Assembly (NCBI RefSeq): GCF_021568905.1
Contig: NZ_JAKGSB010000004.1
Location: 310,001-374,000, forward strand
Length of the DNA stretch: 64,000 nt
Reading direction: 5' to 3'
Source of the DNA: Zavarzinia marina
GTDB taxonomy: Bacteria > Pseudomonadota > Alphaproteobacteria > Zavarziniales > Zavarziniaceae
Of this stretch, positions 55,675-63,797 are shown piece after piece (position 1 is the stretch's first letter; each line of letters opens with the position of its first letter). A program made the translations under genes and the position numbers. The notes under the pieces are model-generated. The model saw only the letters and a list, made by a program, of their open reading frames with translations. It did not search any database and was not told the origin of the DNA.

Positions 55675-56894
55675 CCGTGGCGGCGGCGGGCAGCGACCGG
55701 CGGGGACGCCTGCGTCTCTTCGCCATCCTGTGCGGGCTCTATCTCGCGCAGTCGATCCCGTCCTATCTGATCGTCGCGGCGATCCCGCCGATCATGCGCG
55801 AACAGGGTGTCAGCCGCAGCGACATCGGCATGATCAGCGCCCTGATGCTGCCCCTCGTCCTCAAATTCCTGTGGGCGCCCCAGGTCGACCGCTTCCGCCC
55901 GCTCGCGCGGCGCCATCGTTCCGGCTGGGTGCTGCTGACCCAGGGCGCGATCATCCTCTGCCTCGCGACGCTCAGCCTGATCGCCCCGACCGACGTCACC
56001 GCCTTCCTGATCATCGGCTTCGCGCTGGCGGTGCTGCTCTCGACCCAGGACATCGCGACGGACGGCTATGCCGCCAAATATCTCGATCCGCGCGACCGGC
56101 CGATCGGCAATGCCATCCAGGGCGGGGCGACGGCGATCGGCGTCGTGCTGGGCGGCACCCTCGGCCTCGTCGTCTATCATCACGCGGGCTGGACGACGAT
56201 GATCGCGACCGTCGCCGCCCTCTCCCTGATCCCGCTGGCCGCCGCCTTCTTCATGCGCGAGGACGATCCCGCGTCGAGCGCCGGCACCGGTTCGCGCCCC
56301 TCGATCCGGCGCTTCCTGGCGCGGCCGGACACCCGGCTGATCCTGGCCATCGCCCTGATCTATCGGGCCAGCGAGGGGCTCGTGAAGGCGATGGAGGGGC
56401 CCTATCTGGTCGACAGCGGCGTCGCGCTCGACACCATCGGCTATCTCTCGGGCGGGGCGGCGGCGACCGCCGGGCTGCTCGGCTCCGCCGTCGCGGCCGT
56501 GCTCTCGCTCCGCCTCGGGGTCGGGCGGGTGCTGATCCTGCTCGGCCTGATGCGCAGCCTGTGCTTCCTGACCTTCACCATCCATGCCCTCGGCATCATC
56601 GAGGGCCTGCCCCTGCTGTTCGGCGCCGCCGCCTTCCAGACCCTGATCCGCTACATGGAGATCGTCGCCCTCTACAGCCTGTTCATGGCCGTCACCTCCA
56701 GCGATCAGCCGGGCACCGACTTCACCATCCTGGCCTGCGCCCAACTGGTGGTCTATCTGGCCGGCTCCTTCCTGTCGGGCATGATCGCGGACGGCTTCGG
56801 CTATGACGGCCTGTTCATGCTGGCGACCGGCCTCTCCATCCTCGCGACCCTGGCGGTCGGCCCCCTGATCGCCCGGACCAAATCGCCGGCCTGA
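55671..56894 (+). CDS. MFS siderophore permease (RhtX/FptX, AmpG-related)
   Basis: The 407 residues form 12 membrane segments. The first block LAQSIPSYLIVAAIPPIMREQG and PLVLKFLWAPQVDRF is characteristic of the RhtX/FptX/AmpG branch of the MFS. LSTQDIATDGYAAKYLDPRDR is also family-typical. It should carry a ferric siderophore across the inner membrane without an ABC transporter. It starts inside the stop of the preceding small gene (ATGA). AmpG-type muropeptide transport is the alternative but does not fit the context. Confidence 0.88.
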   Translation: MTVAAAGSDRRGRLRLFAILCGLYLAQSIPSYLIVAAIPPIMREQGVSRSDIGMISALMLPLVLKFLWAPQVDRFRPLARRHRSGWVLLTQGAIILCLATLSLIAPTDVTAFLIIGFALAVLLSTQDIATDGYAAKYLDPRDRPIGNAIQGGATAIGVVLGGTLGLVVYHHAGWTTMIATVAALSLIPLAAAFFMREDDPASSAGTGSRPSIRRFLARPDTRLILAIALIYRASEGLVKAMEGPYLVDSGVALDTIGYLSGGAAATAGLLGSAVAAVLSLRLGVGRVLILLGLMRSLCFLTFTIHALGIIEGLPLLFGAAAFQTLIRYMEIVALYSLFMAVTSSDQPGTDFTILACAQLVVYLAGSFLSGMIADGFGYDGLFMLATGLSILATLAVGPLIARTKSPA

Positions 56895-56994
56895 GAGACT
56901 GGTTGCAGCCTGGGATCGCGCCTGATGGAAAGAAGAACCCGGCCGGGCCTACCTTACCGGGCCCTCAAGGACGATATGAAAATCGCCGCCGCCT

Positions 56995-57621
56995 CTATCT
57001 ATATTCTTCATAGTACCCAGTGCAATAATACGGCTCTCGTATCATTGATTTATTTTTACTGTATTTTTCGTCGTATATCATTGCTATGAGAGTCACAACT
57101 CTGTCAAATTCATACGGATTTTCAAAAAAATGATATGGCGGCAATTGCATTGTCGACGCGAAGAAATTGTCATCATTTATTTTCCAGGCGATATTCAATA
57201 AATTTACATAGTCAAAAAAACGAACAAATTTACTAACATCCTTATAATCTATTTTATTACAATAAAATTCTGAAAATCGCTGCACATAAATAAAATACGC
57301 ACTCCCCAATGAAATTCTTAGAAATTCGTCAAATTCATCTATATTTTTGGGGATTTTGAAACCTGTTTCAGACGCTTCATCCATTACCATTGGAATCTTG
57401 AAATTCCGCTTCCGAACGAAATTCTCATTATGATAAACCGAAAAAAAGGGTGCAGCCGTAACGACAACTTCGCGGATCTCCGCTTCGCCGTTCGCCGCCA
57501 AGCTCGGCGCCCTACACAATACAAGCCCAATGAATAAGCTCGATAGGGTGAGACAAGCTGCGCGGCCCCGGAACCGCTTTTCAAGCTTGCTTTTGCTACG
57601 GGGAAAAATTGTAGCGCCCAT
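56995..57621 (-). CDS. AT-rich secreted protein of unknown function
   Basis: The 208-residue precursor has a signal peptide after a basic head (cleaved near residue 43, SLAANGEAE). The mature part is unusually rich in Phe, Tyr, Asn, Lys and Ile (DEFLRISLGSAYFIYVQRF, SEFYCNKIDYKDVSKFVRFF), with no familiar motif. The DNA is far richer in A and T than any other gene in the window and uses AAA/TTT codons, which points to recent transfer. A secreted effector, toxin or immunity role is possible but unproven. Confidence 0.7.
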   Translation of the reverse strand: MGATIFPRSKSKLEKRFRGRAACLTLSSLFIGLVLCRAPSLAANGEAEIREVVVTAAPFFSVYHNENFVRKRNFKIPMVMDEASETGFKIPKNIDEFDEFLRISLGSAYFIYVQRFSEFYCNKIDYKDVSKFVRFFDYVNLLNIAWKINDDNFFASTMQLPPYHFFENPYEFDRVVTLIAMIYDEKYSKNKSMIREPYYCTGYYEEYR

Positions 57622-57630
57622 CTTTCTCCC

Positions 57631-57810
57631 CTATCCGCAAAAGATGACTAAATTTCCAAAGCAATAGATCTGATCCGAAGTCAGCCTCTTGGCCCAATAG
57701 TTGATCCTTTTGCGATCGGAATGGGACCGGCGTCGCAACGCCCCTGCCTCCACAGCATAATTGAACGCAGCGGTATATGCGCCGTCATAAATTTCGCCGC
57801 CACCGATCAC
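57631..57810 (-). CDS. Possible short or remnant protein upstream of the AT-rich gene
   Basis: A leftward frame from GTG 57810 encodes about 59 residues (VIGGGEIYDGAYTAAFNYAV, ending CFGNLVIFCG) and stops nine bases before the AT-rich gene starts. The mixed composition and lack of a ribosome site make it uncertain. It could be the tail of a larger lost gene. Confidence 0.22.
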   Translation of the reverse strand: MIGGGEIYDGAYTAAFNYAVEAGALRRRSHSDRKRINYWAKRLTSDQIYCFGNLVIFCG

Positions 57811-57919
57811 CGAAAACCTCGCTTCGGATGATCGGGCGGCCGCAGTTTCCGGGTGCTGGCGGGGCCGCGACGGCAATTCGGCATCCGCGCTCCGCCCGGT
57901 CGAAATGGCCGATCTGACC

Positions 57920-57932
57920 GGCAAATTCTGCC
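57920..57932. promoter_or_regulatory. FlbD/ftr-like palindrome upstream of flgI
   Basis: GGCAA-ATT-CTGCC has one mismatch from a perfect 5-3-5 repeat and is flanked by CC and CGG. It is 75 bp upstream of the sigma-54 promoter. A further GGCTTGCC follows at 57939-57946. Confidence 0.5.
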
Positions 57933-57994
57933 CGGGACGGCTTGCCGCGCCGTCCAGCGCCGCGCCAACTATCTGAAAAACAATAGTTTTTCTT

Positions 57995-58010
57995 TGGCAC
58001 GGGTTTCGCA
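57995..58010 (+). promoter_or_regulatory. Sigma-54 promoter of flgI operon
   Basis: TGGCACGGGTTTCGCA has GG and GC at -24/-12 spacing with one mismatch to TGGCACG-N4-TTGCA. It lies 46 bases before the flgI start codon. Confidence 0.85.
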
Positions 58011-58056
58011 ACTGGTCTTGCGGGCGGAGAACCCGCCGATGACCGAGGTAGAAATC

Positions 58057-59169
58057 ATGCTGAAGCCCCTTTGCGCCGCGCTCGCCCTCTGCGCCGTCCT
58101 CGTCACCCCGTTCTCGGGCGTGATGGCGGCGCAGTCGCGCATCAAGGACATCGCCGCCGTCCAGGGCGTGCGCGACAACATGCTGGTGGGTTACGGCCTG
58201 GTCGTCGGTCTCGACGGATCGGGCGATTCGCTGCGCAACGCGCCCTTCACCAAGCAGAGCCTGGAAGCGATGCTGGAGCGGCTCGGCGTCAATACCCGCG
58301 ACAGCGACATGAAGACCAAGAATGTCGCCGCCGTCATGGTCACCGCCGAACTGCCGCCCTTCGGTCGCGCCGGCTCGCGCCTCGACGTCACCATTTCCAC
58401 GCTCGGCGATGCCAAGAGCCTCGCCGGCGGCACGCTTCTGGTGACGCCGCTGCTGGGCGCCGACGGCGAAGTCTATGCCGTCGCGCAGGGCCAGGTCTCG
58501 ATCAGCGGCTTCAAGGCCCAGGGCGCCGGCACCACGGTCACCAAGGGCGTGCCCACCTCCGGCCGGATCGCCAATGGCGCCGTCGTCGAAAAGGAGGTCG
58601 CCTATGCCTTCGGTTCCGAGCCGACGCTGCGCCTCGCGCTGCGCAATCCCGACTTCACCACCGCGCGCCGCGTCGCCCAGGCGGTGAACGGCCAGTTCAA
58701 GGGCGCCGCCCGCGCCCTCGATCCCTCGACGGTCGAGATCCTGATCCCGGCGCAATATCGCGGCGACATCGTCGCCTATATCACCCGCATCGAGCAGTTG
58801 ATGGTGACGCCGGACCAGCGCGCCCGGATCGTCATCGACGAAGCCTCGGGCACCATCGTCATCGGCGCCGACGTCCGCGTCTCGACCGTGGCCATCGCCC
58901 AGGGCAACCTGACGGTGCGCATCACCGAAACGCCCCAGGTGTCCCAGCCGGCACCCTTCTCGGGCGGGCAGACCACCGTGGTGCCGCGCTCCGACGTCCA
59001 GGTCGACGAGGGCGGCGAGAAGCGCGTCGTCGTCATGGAGGCGGGGGTCAGCCTGCAGGATCTGGTCAACGGCCTGAACGGGCTGGGCCTCGGCCCGCGC
59101 GACATGATCCCGATCCTCGAGGCGATCAAGGCCGCCGGCGCGCTCCAGGCCGACATCGAGGTGATGTGA
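58057..59169 (+). CDS. flgI: Flagellar P-ring protein FlgI
   Basis: The 370-residue precursor has a signal peptide (about 1-24, cleaved near VMAAQ). The mature protein starts SRIKDIAAVQGVRDNMLVGYGLVVGLDGSGDS (in parts), the FlgI signature, and ends LNGLGLGPRDMIPILEAIKAAGALQAD. A GAGG at 58044 gives the right spacing for ATG 58057; an ATG at 58039 is the alternative. It heads flgI-flgJ-flgN under a sigma-54 promoter. Confidence 0.96.
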   Translation: MLKPLCAALALCAVLVTPFSGVMAAQSRIKDIAAVQGVRDNMLVGYGLVVGLDGSGDSLRNAPFTKQSLEAMLERLGVNTRDSDMKTKNVAAVMVTAELPPFGRAGSRLDVTISTLGDAKSLAGGTLLVTPLLGADGEVYAVAQGQVSISGFKAQGAGTTVTKGVPTSGRIANGAVVEKEVAYAFGSEPTLRLALRNPDFTTARRVAQAVNGQFKGAARALDPSTVEILIPAQYRGDIVAYITRIEQLMVTPDQRARIVIDEASGTIVIGADVRVSTVAIAQGNLTVRITETPQVSQPAPFSGGQTTVVPRSDVQVDEGGEKRVVVMEAGVSLQDLVNGLNGLGLGPRDMIPILEAIKAAGALQADIEVM

Positions 59170-59483
59170 TGACCGACGCCACCCAAGTCACCCAGGTCAC
59201 CCGCTATGCCTGGCCCACGGACCGCCCCCTGCCCCAGGTCCCGCAGCGCCTTAAGGACTCGGCCGAGGATTTCGAGGCCATGGTGGTCAGTCAGATGCTC
59301 GTGCCCATGTTCGAAGGCATCAAGACCGACGGCCCCTTCGGCGGCGGTGCCGGCGAGGCCGCCTTCCGCACCTTCCTGATCGACGAATACGGCAAGGCCA
59401 TCGCCGCCCGCGGCGGCATCGGCCTGTCCGACATGATGATCCGTTCCCTGCTCGTCACGGAGGAAGCCCCCCATGGCCAATGA
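59169..59483 (+). CDS. flgJ: FlgJ-type rod-binding protein (no muramidase domain)
   Basis: The 104 residues correspond to the N-terminal rod-capping half of enteric FlgJ: LKDSAEDFEAMVVSQMLVPMFEGI, then GGGAGEAAFRTFLIDEYGKAIAARGGIGLSDMM (in parts). The peptidoglycan hydrolase domain is absent, as is usual in alphaproteobacteria. The ATG shares one base with the flgI stop (TGATG), and its end overlaps the next gene by 11 bases. Confidence 0.92.
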   Translation: MTDATQVTQVTRYAWPTDRPLPQVPQRLKDSAEDFEAMVVSQMLVPMFEGIKTDGPFGGGAGEAAFRTFLIDEYGKAIAARGGIGLSDMMIRSLLVTEEAPHGQ

Positions 59484-59919
59484 CCACCCGAAGGCCCTTT
59501 CGGCCGCCGACATCGAAACCCTCGCCGTGCTGTCCGACCGCCTGGCCGCCGCGATCGAGGCGGAATGCGCGGTCATGGCCGAACGCCGCCTCAACCGCCT
59601 GCAGCCCCTGATCGAGGCCAAGATCCAGGTGGTGAAGGCCTATGAGTCGCATCTGGCGCGGATGGGCGGCCCGGCCGTGGTCGCCGCCGACCCGGCGGCC
59701 CGCCCGCGCCTTCAGGCGCCGACGCGCCGCCTGCGCGAGGCGATGGCGCTCCACACCGTCCAGGTCGCCGCCGCCCGCACCGTGGCCGACCGCCTGGTGC
59801 GCAGCGTCGCCGACACGGTCGCCGCCAAGGCCCGGCCCGTGCTCGGCTACGGCCCGGGCGCCGCATTGCGCACCGCCAGCGCGGCCCCGGCCGCCATGGC
59901 CTTCCACGCCTCCGTCTAG
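59473..59919 (+). CDS. FlgN-like flagellar protein (putative export chaperone)
   Basis: This 148-residue, mostly helical protein includes LSAADIETLAVLSDRLAAAIEAE and LNRLQPLIEAKIQVVKAYESHL (in parts). The long amphipathic N-terminal helices, the length and the position after flgJ match the FlgN chaperone family that escorts hook-filament junction proteins. Similarity to enteric FlgN is only structural. The stop codon TAG is the first part of a long hairpin. Confidence 0.62.
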   Translation: MANDHPKALSAADIETLAVLSDRLAAAIEAECAVMAERRLNRLQPLIEAKIQVVKAYESHLARMGGPAVVAADPAARPRLQAPTRRLREAMALHTVQVAAARTVADRLVRSVADTVAAKARPVLGYGPGAALRTASAAPAAMAFHASV

Positions 59920-59948
59920 GCAGGATTTGCCGGGTCAAACCTGCCTAG
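59916..59948 (+). terminator. Hairpin after the flgI operon
   Basis: CTAGGCAGG and CCTGCCTAG form perfect 9-bp arms around a 15-base middle that continues the stem as TTTG/CAAA. It begins at the last base before the stop codon of the FlgN-like gene. An A-rich stretch, not a T-tract, follows. Confidence 0.55.
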
Positions 59949-59950
59949 GC

Positions 59951-59986
59951 GGCAAAAATTGCCTATTTCATTCGGCAAAAATTGCC
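59951..59986. promoter_or_regulatory. Two tandem ftr-like palindromes upstream of flagellin
   Basis: GGCAA-AAA-TTGCC occurs exactly at 59951-59963 and 59974-59986, each followed by TA, with 23-bp spacing (about two helical turns). They lie 101 and 78 bp upstream of the sigma-54 promoter. This is the strongest enhancer-like site in the window. Confidence 0.6.
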
Positions 59987-60051
59987 TAATTGCCGTCGGA
60001 CCCAAGTCAGAATTGGGCGGAAAACCGCCAAAATGGGCACATCCGTGAAAT

Positions 60052-60067
60052 TGGCACGGGGACTGCA
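60052..60067 (+). promoter_or_regulatory. Sigma-54 promoter of flagellin
   Basis: TGGCACGGGGACTGCA carries GG and GC at the exact -24/-12 spacing and matches the consensus except for one T. The flagellin start lies 57 bases downstream. A GGCGG-AAAA-CCGCC hairpin sits between it and the enhancer-like sites (60016-60029). Confidence 0.88.
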
Positions 60068-60124
60068 TAGAAAAGGGCGAGGCCCAGAAGGGCTTCGCGA
60101 CATCGGACCAGAAGGACCAAGACC

Positions 60125-61003
60125 ATGGCTGACATCAAGCTCACCTCGACCTCGCGCGCCAATCTGCTCACCCTGAATCAGACCACCGACCTCGCCAACC
60201 GGACCCAGAGCCGTCTGGCGACCGGCCTCAAGGTCGGCAGCGCGATCGACGACGCGACCGCCTATTTCGCCGCGAAGAGCCTGTCCGACCGCGCGTCGGA
60301 CTTCACCGCCCGCAAGGACGAGATCGACCAGGGCATCTCCTCGCTGAAGACCGCGCTCGGCGCCACCGAGTCGGCCGACAAGATCCTGAAGCAGCTCAAG
60401 GGTGTCGCCATCTCGGCCAAGACCGCCGACGATGCCACCAAGGCCGACCTGGGCGCCCAGTTCGCCGATCTGGTCGACCAGCTGAACAGCCTGCTGGGCG
60501 ATGCTTCCTATCAGGGCACCAACCTGATCAACAGCACCACGCAGAGCCTGACCGTTCGCTTCTCGGAAGTGACCACCGCCGAGCTCACCGTCGCCAGCCG
60601 CGACCTGCGCGCCGGCGCCATCCTGAGCACCGCGCTGAACGCTTCCGATGCCGGCTCGGTCGTCGCGGCCGCGCTGATCGGCGGCTCGTCGTTCACCGCC
60701 ATCGCGACCTCGGAACTGGTCACCACGATCAACGACATCACCGACGCGATCGACGGTGCCATCTCGTCGGTCCGTGCCACGGCCTCGAACCTCGGTTCGA
60801 ACGTGACCCTGCTGCAGACCCGTTCGGATTTCACCACCGACTACGTCAACGCCCTGACCGAAGGCTCGGACAAGCTGACCCTGGCCGACCTGAACGAGGA
60901 AGGCGCCAACCTGGTGGCCCTGCAGACCCGTCAGCAGCTCGCGCTTCGCGCCCTGTCCTTCGCCGGCCAGAGCGAGCAGAGCGTCCTGTCGCTCTTCTCG
61001 TAA
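60125..61003 (+). CDS. fliC: Flagellin
   Basis: The 292 residues contain the D0/D1 coiled-coil cores at both ends: TSRANLLTLNQTTDLANRTQSRLATGLKV and LNEEGANLVALQTRQQLALRALSFAGQSEQSVLSLFS (in parts). The short central part (about 150-215) means there is almost no outer D2/D3 domain, giving a compact filament. The ATG follows AAGGACCAAGACC. It is flanked by a sigma-54 promoter and a strong terminator, as a monocistronic, highly expressed gene. Confidence 0.96.
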   Translation: MADIKLTSTSRANLLTLNQTTDLANRTQSRLATGLKVGSAIDDATAYFAAKSLSDRASDFTARKDEIDQGISSLKTALGATESADKILKQLKGVAISAKTADDATKADLGAQFADLVDQLNSLLGDASYQGTNLINSTTQSLTVRFSEVTTAELTVASRDLRAGAILSTALNASDAGSVVAAALIGGSSFTAIATSELVTTINDITDAIDGAISSVRATASNLGSNVTLLQTRSDFTTDYVNALTEGSDKLTLADLNEEGANLVALQTRQQLALRALSFAGQSEQSVLSLFS

Positions 61004-61042
61004 GACGCGATCGACACCAGCTGACCGACAGCATCTGAACGA

Positions 61043-61077
61043 GGGGCGGCCCCGCCGGGGCCGCCCCTTTTCGTTTT
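61043..61077 (+). terminator. Flagellin terminator
   Basis: GGGGCGGCCCC-GCC-GGGGCCGCCCC is a perfect 11-bp stem followed by TTTTCGTTTT, ending the flagellin transcript before flbT. Confidence 0.92.
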
Positions 61078-61144
61078 GGCTTTACCTCGAATTAAGGAAA
61101 CCGGGCACAATCTCGGGGCGTCAACCAGACTCGGAGAGATCCGC

Positions 61145-61555
61145 GTGCCCCTGAAGATCACGCTTGCGCCGGAAGAGAAGATCATCGTCAACGGCGCCGT
61201 CCTGGCCAATGCCGGCGGCCCCGCGACCCTGACCGTGCTCAATCAGGCCCATATCCTGCGGGGCAAGGACATCATGACCGAAGCCGAGGCCAATACCCCG
61301 GCGACCCGCGTCTATTACGTCCTGCAGTGCCTGTATCTGTTCCCCGACCGCGCCGCCGACTACCGCCGTGCCGCCGAAAGCTTCCTGGCCGACTATGCCG
61401 CCGCCGCCCCCAGCGGCGCCGCCATCGTCGCCACCATCAGCCGGCACCTCGCCGGCGACAACACCTATCAGGCCCTGCGCGGCGCCCGCAAACTGCTCGC
61501 GCATGAAAAGGAGGTCCTCTCCCATGTATCCGACACAGCGTCGTCCGGCCTATAG
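61145..61555 (+). CDS. flbT: Flagellin translation regulator FlbT
   Basis: The 136 residues start from GTG 61145, preceded by GGAGAGATCC. The start VPLKITLAPEEKIIVNGAVLANAG (in parts) is diagnostic for FlbT, which in Caulobacter binds the flagellin mRNA leader to block translation when the hook is unfinished. The leader between 60068 and 60124 would be its target. The end overlaps flaF by 32 bases. Confidence 0.95.
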   Translation: MPLKITLAPEEKIIVNGAVLANAGGPATLTVLNQAHILRGKDIMTEAEANTPATRVYYVLQCLYLFPDRAADYRRAAESFLADYAAAAPSGAAIVATISRHLAGDNTYQALRGARKLLAHEKEVLSHVSDTASSGL

Positions 61556-61955
61556 CAAGGCCCCGCCCCAGGGCGATCCCCGGCGCACCGAGGGCTGGGC
61601 GCTGACCGAGGCCGCGCGCCGCATGGCGGAAGCCCAGCGCGCGCCCGACGACAAGACCGCCTTTCTCGATGCCGTCCGCCGCAACTGGCGGCTCTGGACC
61701 ATCTTCCAGGCCGGCATCACCTCGCCGGACTCCGAGCTGCCGACCGAATTGCGCGCCAATGTGCTGTCGCTGTCGAACTTCATCGACCGCCACACCGTCG
61801 GCGTCCTGGCCGACCCGCAGCCCGAGAAGCTGGACATCCTGATCCGCATCAACCGCGAAATCGCCGCCGGTCTCCTGGCCAATGCCCCCGGCGCCGAAAC
61901 GGCGCCGACGGCTCCCGCGCCCTCGTCCTCGGGCGGGATCAATCATTCGGTGTGA
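61524..61955 (+). CDS. flaF: Flagellin regulator FlaF
   Basis: The 143 residues have the FlaF core AFLDAVRRNWRLWTIFQAGITSPDSELPTELRANVLSLSNFIDRHT (in parts), followed by a disordered Ala/Pro tail. FlaF is a positive regulator and chaperone-like partner of flagellin that counteracts FlbT. AAGGAGG lies nine bases before the ATG at 61524, inside flbT. The overlap is longer than usual but both frames are clearly real. Confidence 0.94.
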   Translation: MYPTQRRPAYSKAPPQGDPRRTEGWALTEAARRMAEAQRAPDDKTAFLDAVRRNWRLWTIFQAGITSPDSELPTELRANVLSLSNFIDRHTVGVLADPQPEKLDILIRINREIAAGLLANAPGAETAPTAPAPSSSGGINHSV

Positions 61956-61958
61956 TCC

Positions 61959-63797
61959 GTGACCGCGTCTTCGTCCGCCTCGACCGCGCATGGCCCCGAC
62001 ATCACCATCGGCGACGCCGAAATGGCCCCCTTCCTGTGCGAGGCGGTCGCCCTCCTCGACGCGGGCGATAGCGACAGCCTGATCGCCAGGGCGGAAGCCC
62101 GATTGTCCGAAAGCCCGGGCGATGGCGCGGCCCTGACCGCGCTCGCCTATACCGCCTTCGCCACCGACCGGGTGGTGCTGGCGCTGGACGCGCTTCGCCA
62201 GGCGCTCGACGCGGCACCGCGCAGCGCCGTGGTCGCGGATTCCCTCGCCATTCTCTTCGCCCTCGCCGGCGAGGTGCCGGAGGCGACCTTCTATGCCAAG
62301 CTCGCGGTCGCCAACGGTCTCGACGAGACGACACCCGGCCTCCGCCCGGCGCATTGGCCCGCCCTCACCACGCTGTTCGCCGCGATCCGCGAGCATCCCT
62401 ATCTGACCCGCGGCCTCGCCGCCCTCGCGGCGGGCGATCTTCAGAGCGCCCTCGTGCTGCTCGAAGCCCAGGCTGCTTTCAGTCCCAATCACGGCGAGAC
62501 CCAGCGCGCGCTGGCCGATGCCCTGGTCGCCGCCGGCAGGCCGCGCCAGGCCGGCGACATTCTGGCCCGCTTCGCCGCCAACGGCGCCGCCGACGGCTGC
62601 GACATGGCGCGTCTCGCCCGCTGCCTCGCCGACTGCGGCGAGAGCGATGCCGCGCGCGGCGTGATCGGCGAGGCCGCGACCTATCGCGACGAGGACGCGG
62701 AGGCCGAGATCGCCGCCGCCGCCCTCTATCTGACGGCGCTGGCGCCCGAGCTGAAGGGCTTCACCCCACCCCATGTCGCGACCCGCGACGCCCTGGTCGG
62801 CACCGCGTCGGCCCCCCTGCCGGACCGCCCCCGCGTCGGCATTCTCGCGACCGCCCTCGCCGACGAGGCCGATCTCGAGACCGTCGCCGTTCTCGCCCAG
62901 GGACTGCGCGAATTGGGCGGGGAAACCGTGCTGTTCGGCGCCGGCGCCCTCGGCGCAGGCCACAACCGCGCCTTCCAGGGCCGTATCGGCCGCCACATCG
63001 ACGCCGCGGAATTCGATCCCCTGACGCTGGCCCATACGATCGCGGGGGAGGATCTGGATCTCCTGCTCGATGCCGGCGGCGTCGCCGCGCCGCTGCATCT
63101 CGCGGCTCTCGCGCATCATCCGGCGCCACGCGTCGCCGGCTGGCTGAACCTGCCCTTTTCCGCGGGACTCGCCGGCATCGACCGGGCCCTGGGCGCGGCA
63201 CCGCCCGCCAGCGGCATTCTCGCGCGCTTCGACGCGGCCCCCCGTCTCGCGCCTTTCGACGACGTGCCGCTGATCGGCGCCGACGTCCAGGCCGGCCAGT
63301 TGCACAACGACCTGCTGGCGACTTTCGCCGCCATGCTGCGCGCCGTGCCCGACGCCCGCCTGCTGCTGCGCGACCGCGAACTCAGCCACCCGGACATGGT
63401 CGGCAGCCTGATCGAGCGCTTCACCGCCCTCGGCATCGCCGACCGGATCGAGGTGGTCGACGCCGACGCCCCGACCTTCGCCGCCGGTCTCGATCTGATG
63501 GTCGCGCCCTTCGCCGCGATCAGCGGCCAGGACGTGATCACGGCCGCCGGCTTCGCCACCCCCGGCGTCGCGCTGAGGGGCCGGACGCCCTGGAACCGCC
63601 AGGGTGCAGATGCCCTCGCCGCCCTCGGCCTCGGCGACCGCGTCGGCGAAGCGCCGGCCGATCTTGCCGCCATCGCCGCCCGCCTGCTGGCGGACCGGGC
63701 GGCGGCGCGCGCCGCGACCGCCGCCGCGATCGAGCGCGCGCCGGCCTTCAAGCCCGCCGCCTTCGCCGCCGGCCTGCTGGACGCGCTCAGGCCATGA
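61959..63797 (+). CDS. TPR glycosyltransferase, probable flagellin modifying enzyme (FlmG-like)
   Basis: The protein has 612 residues from GTG 61959. The first 270 or so are TPR-like helix pairs (LAYTAFATDRVVLALDALRQAL, LARFAANGAADGCDMARLARCLAD in parts). The C-terminal 320 residues look like a GT-B fold of the OGT/SPINDLY kind: RVGILATALADEADLETVA, a two-lobed arrangement, and a donor-site-like stretch GQDVITAAGFATPGVAL. In Caulobacter FlmG, TPRs bind flagellin and a GT domain adds nonulosonic acid. Location beside flagellin, flbT and flaF fits that role. The catalytic His of OGT is not obvious. Confidence 0.7.
   Translation: MTASSSASTAHGPDITIGDAEMAPFLCEAVALLDAGDSDSLIARAEARLSESPGDGAALTALAYTAFATDRVVLALDALRQALDAAPRSAVVADSLAILFALAGEVPEATFYAKLAVANGLDETTPGLRPAHWPALTTLFAAIREHPYLTRGLAALAAGDLQSALVLLEAQAAFSPNHGETQRALADALVAAGRPRQAGDILARFAANGAADGCDMARLARCLADCGESDAARGVIGEAATYRDEDAEAEIAAAALYLTALAPELKGFTPPHVATRDALVGTASAPLPDRPRVGILATALADEADLETVAVLAQGLRELGGETVLFGAGALGAGHNRAFQGRIGRHIDAAEFDPLTLAHTIAGEDLDLLLDAGGVAAPLHLAALAHHPAPRVAGWLNLPFSAGLAGIDRALGAAPPASGILARFDAAPRLAPFDDVPLIGADVQAGQLHNDLLATFAAMLRAVPDARLLLRDRELSHPDMVGSLIERFTALGIADRIEVVDADAPTFAAGLDLMVAPFAAISGQDVITAAGFATPGVALRGRTPWNRQGADALAALGLGDRVGEAPADLAAIAARLLADRAAARAATAAAIERAPAFKPAAFAAGLLDALRP

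Larger units (their letters stand above)
57622..58056. other. 435-base region between the AT-rich gene and flgI
   Basis: The stretch is partly AT-rich on the left (57622-57830) and GC-rich on the right. It contains a short leftward frame (57631-57810), an ftr-like palindrome (57920-57932) and the flgI sigma-54 promoter (57995-58010). I see no transposase, integrase or tRNA end that would explain the AT-rich insert. Confidence 0.7.
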
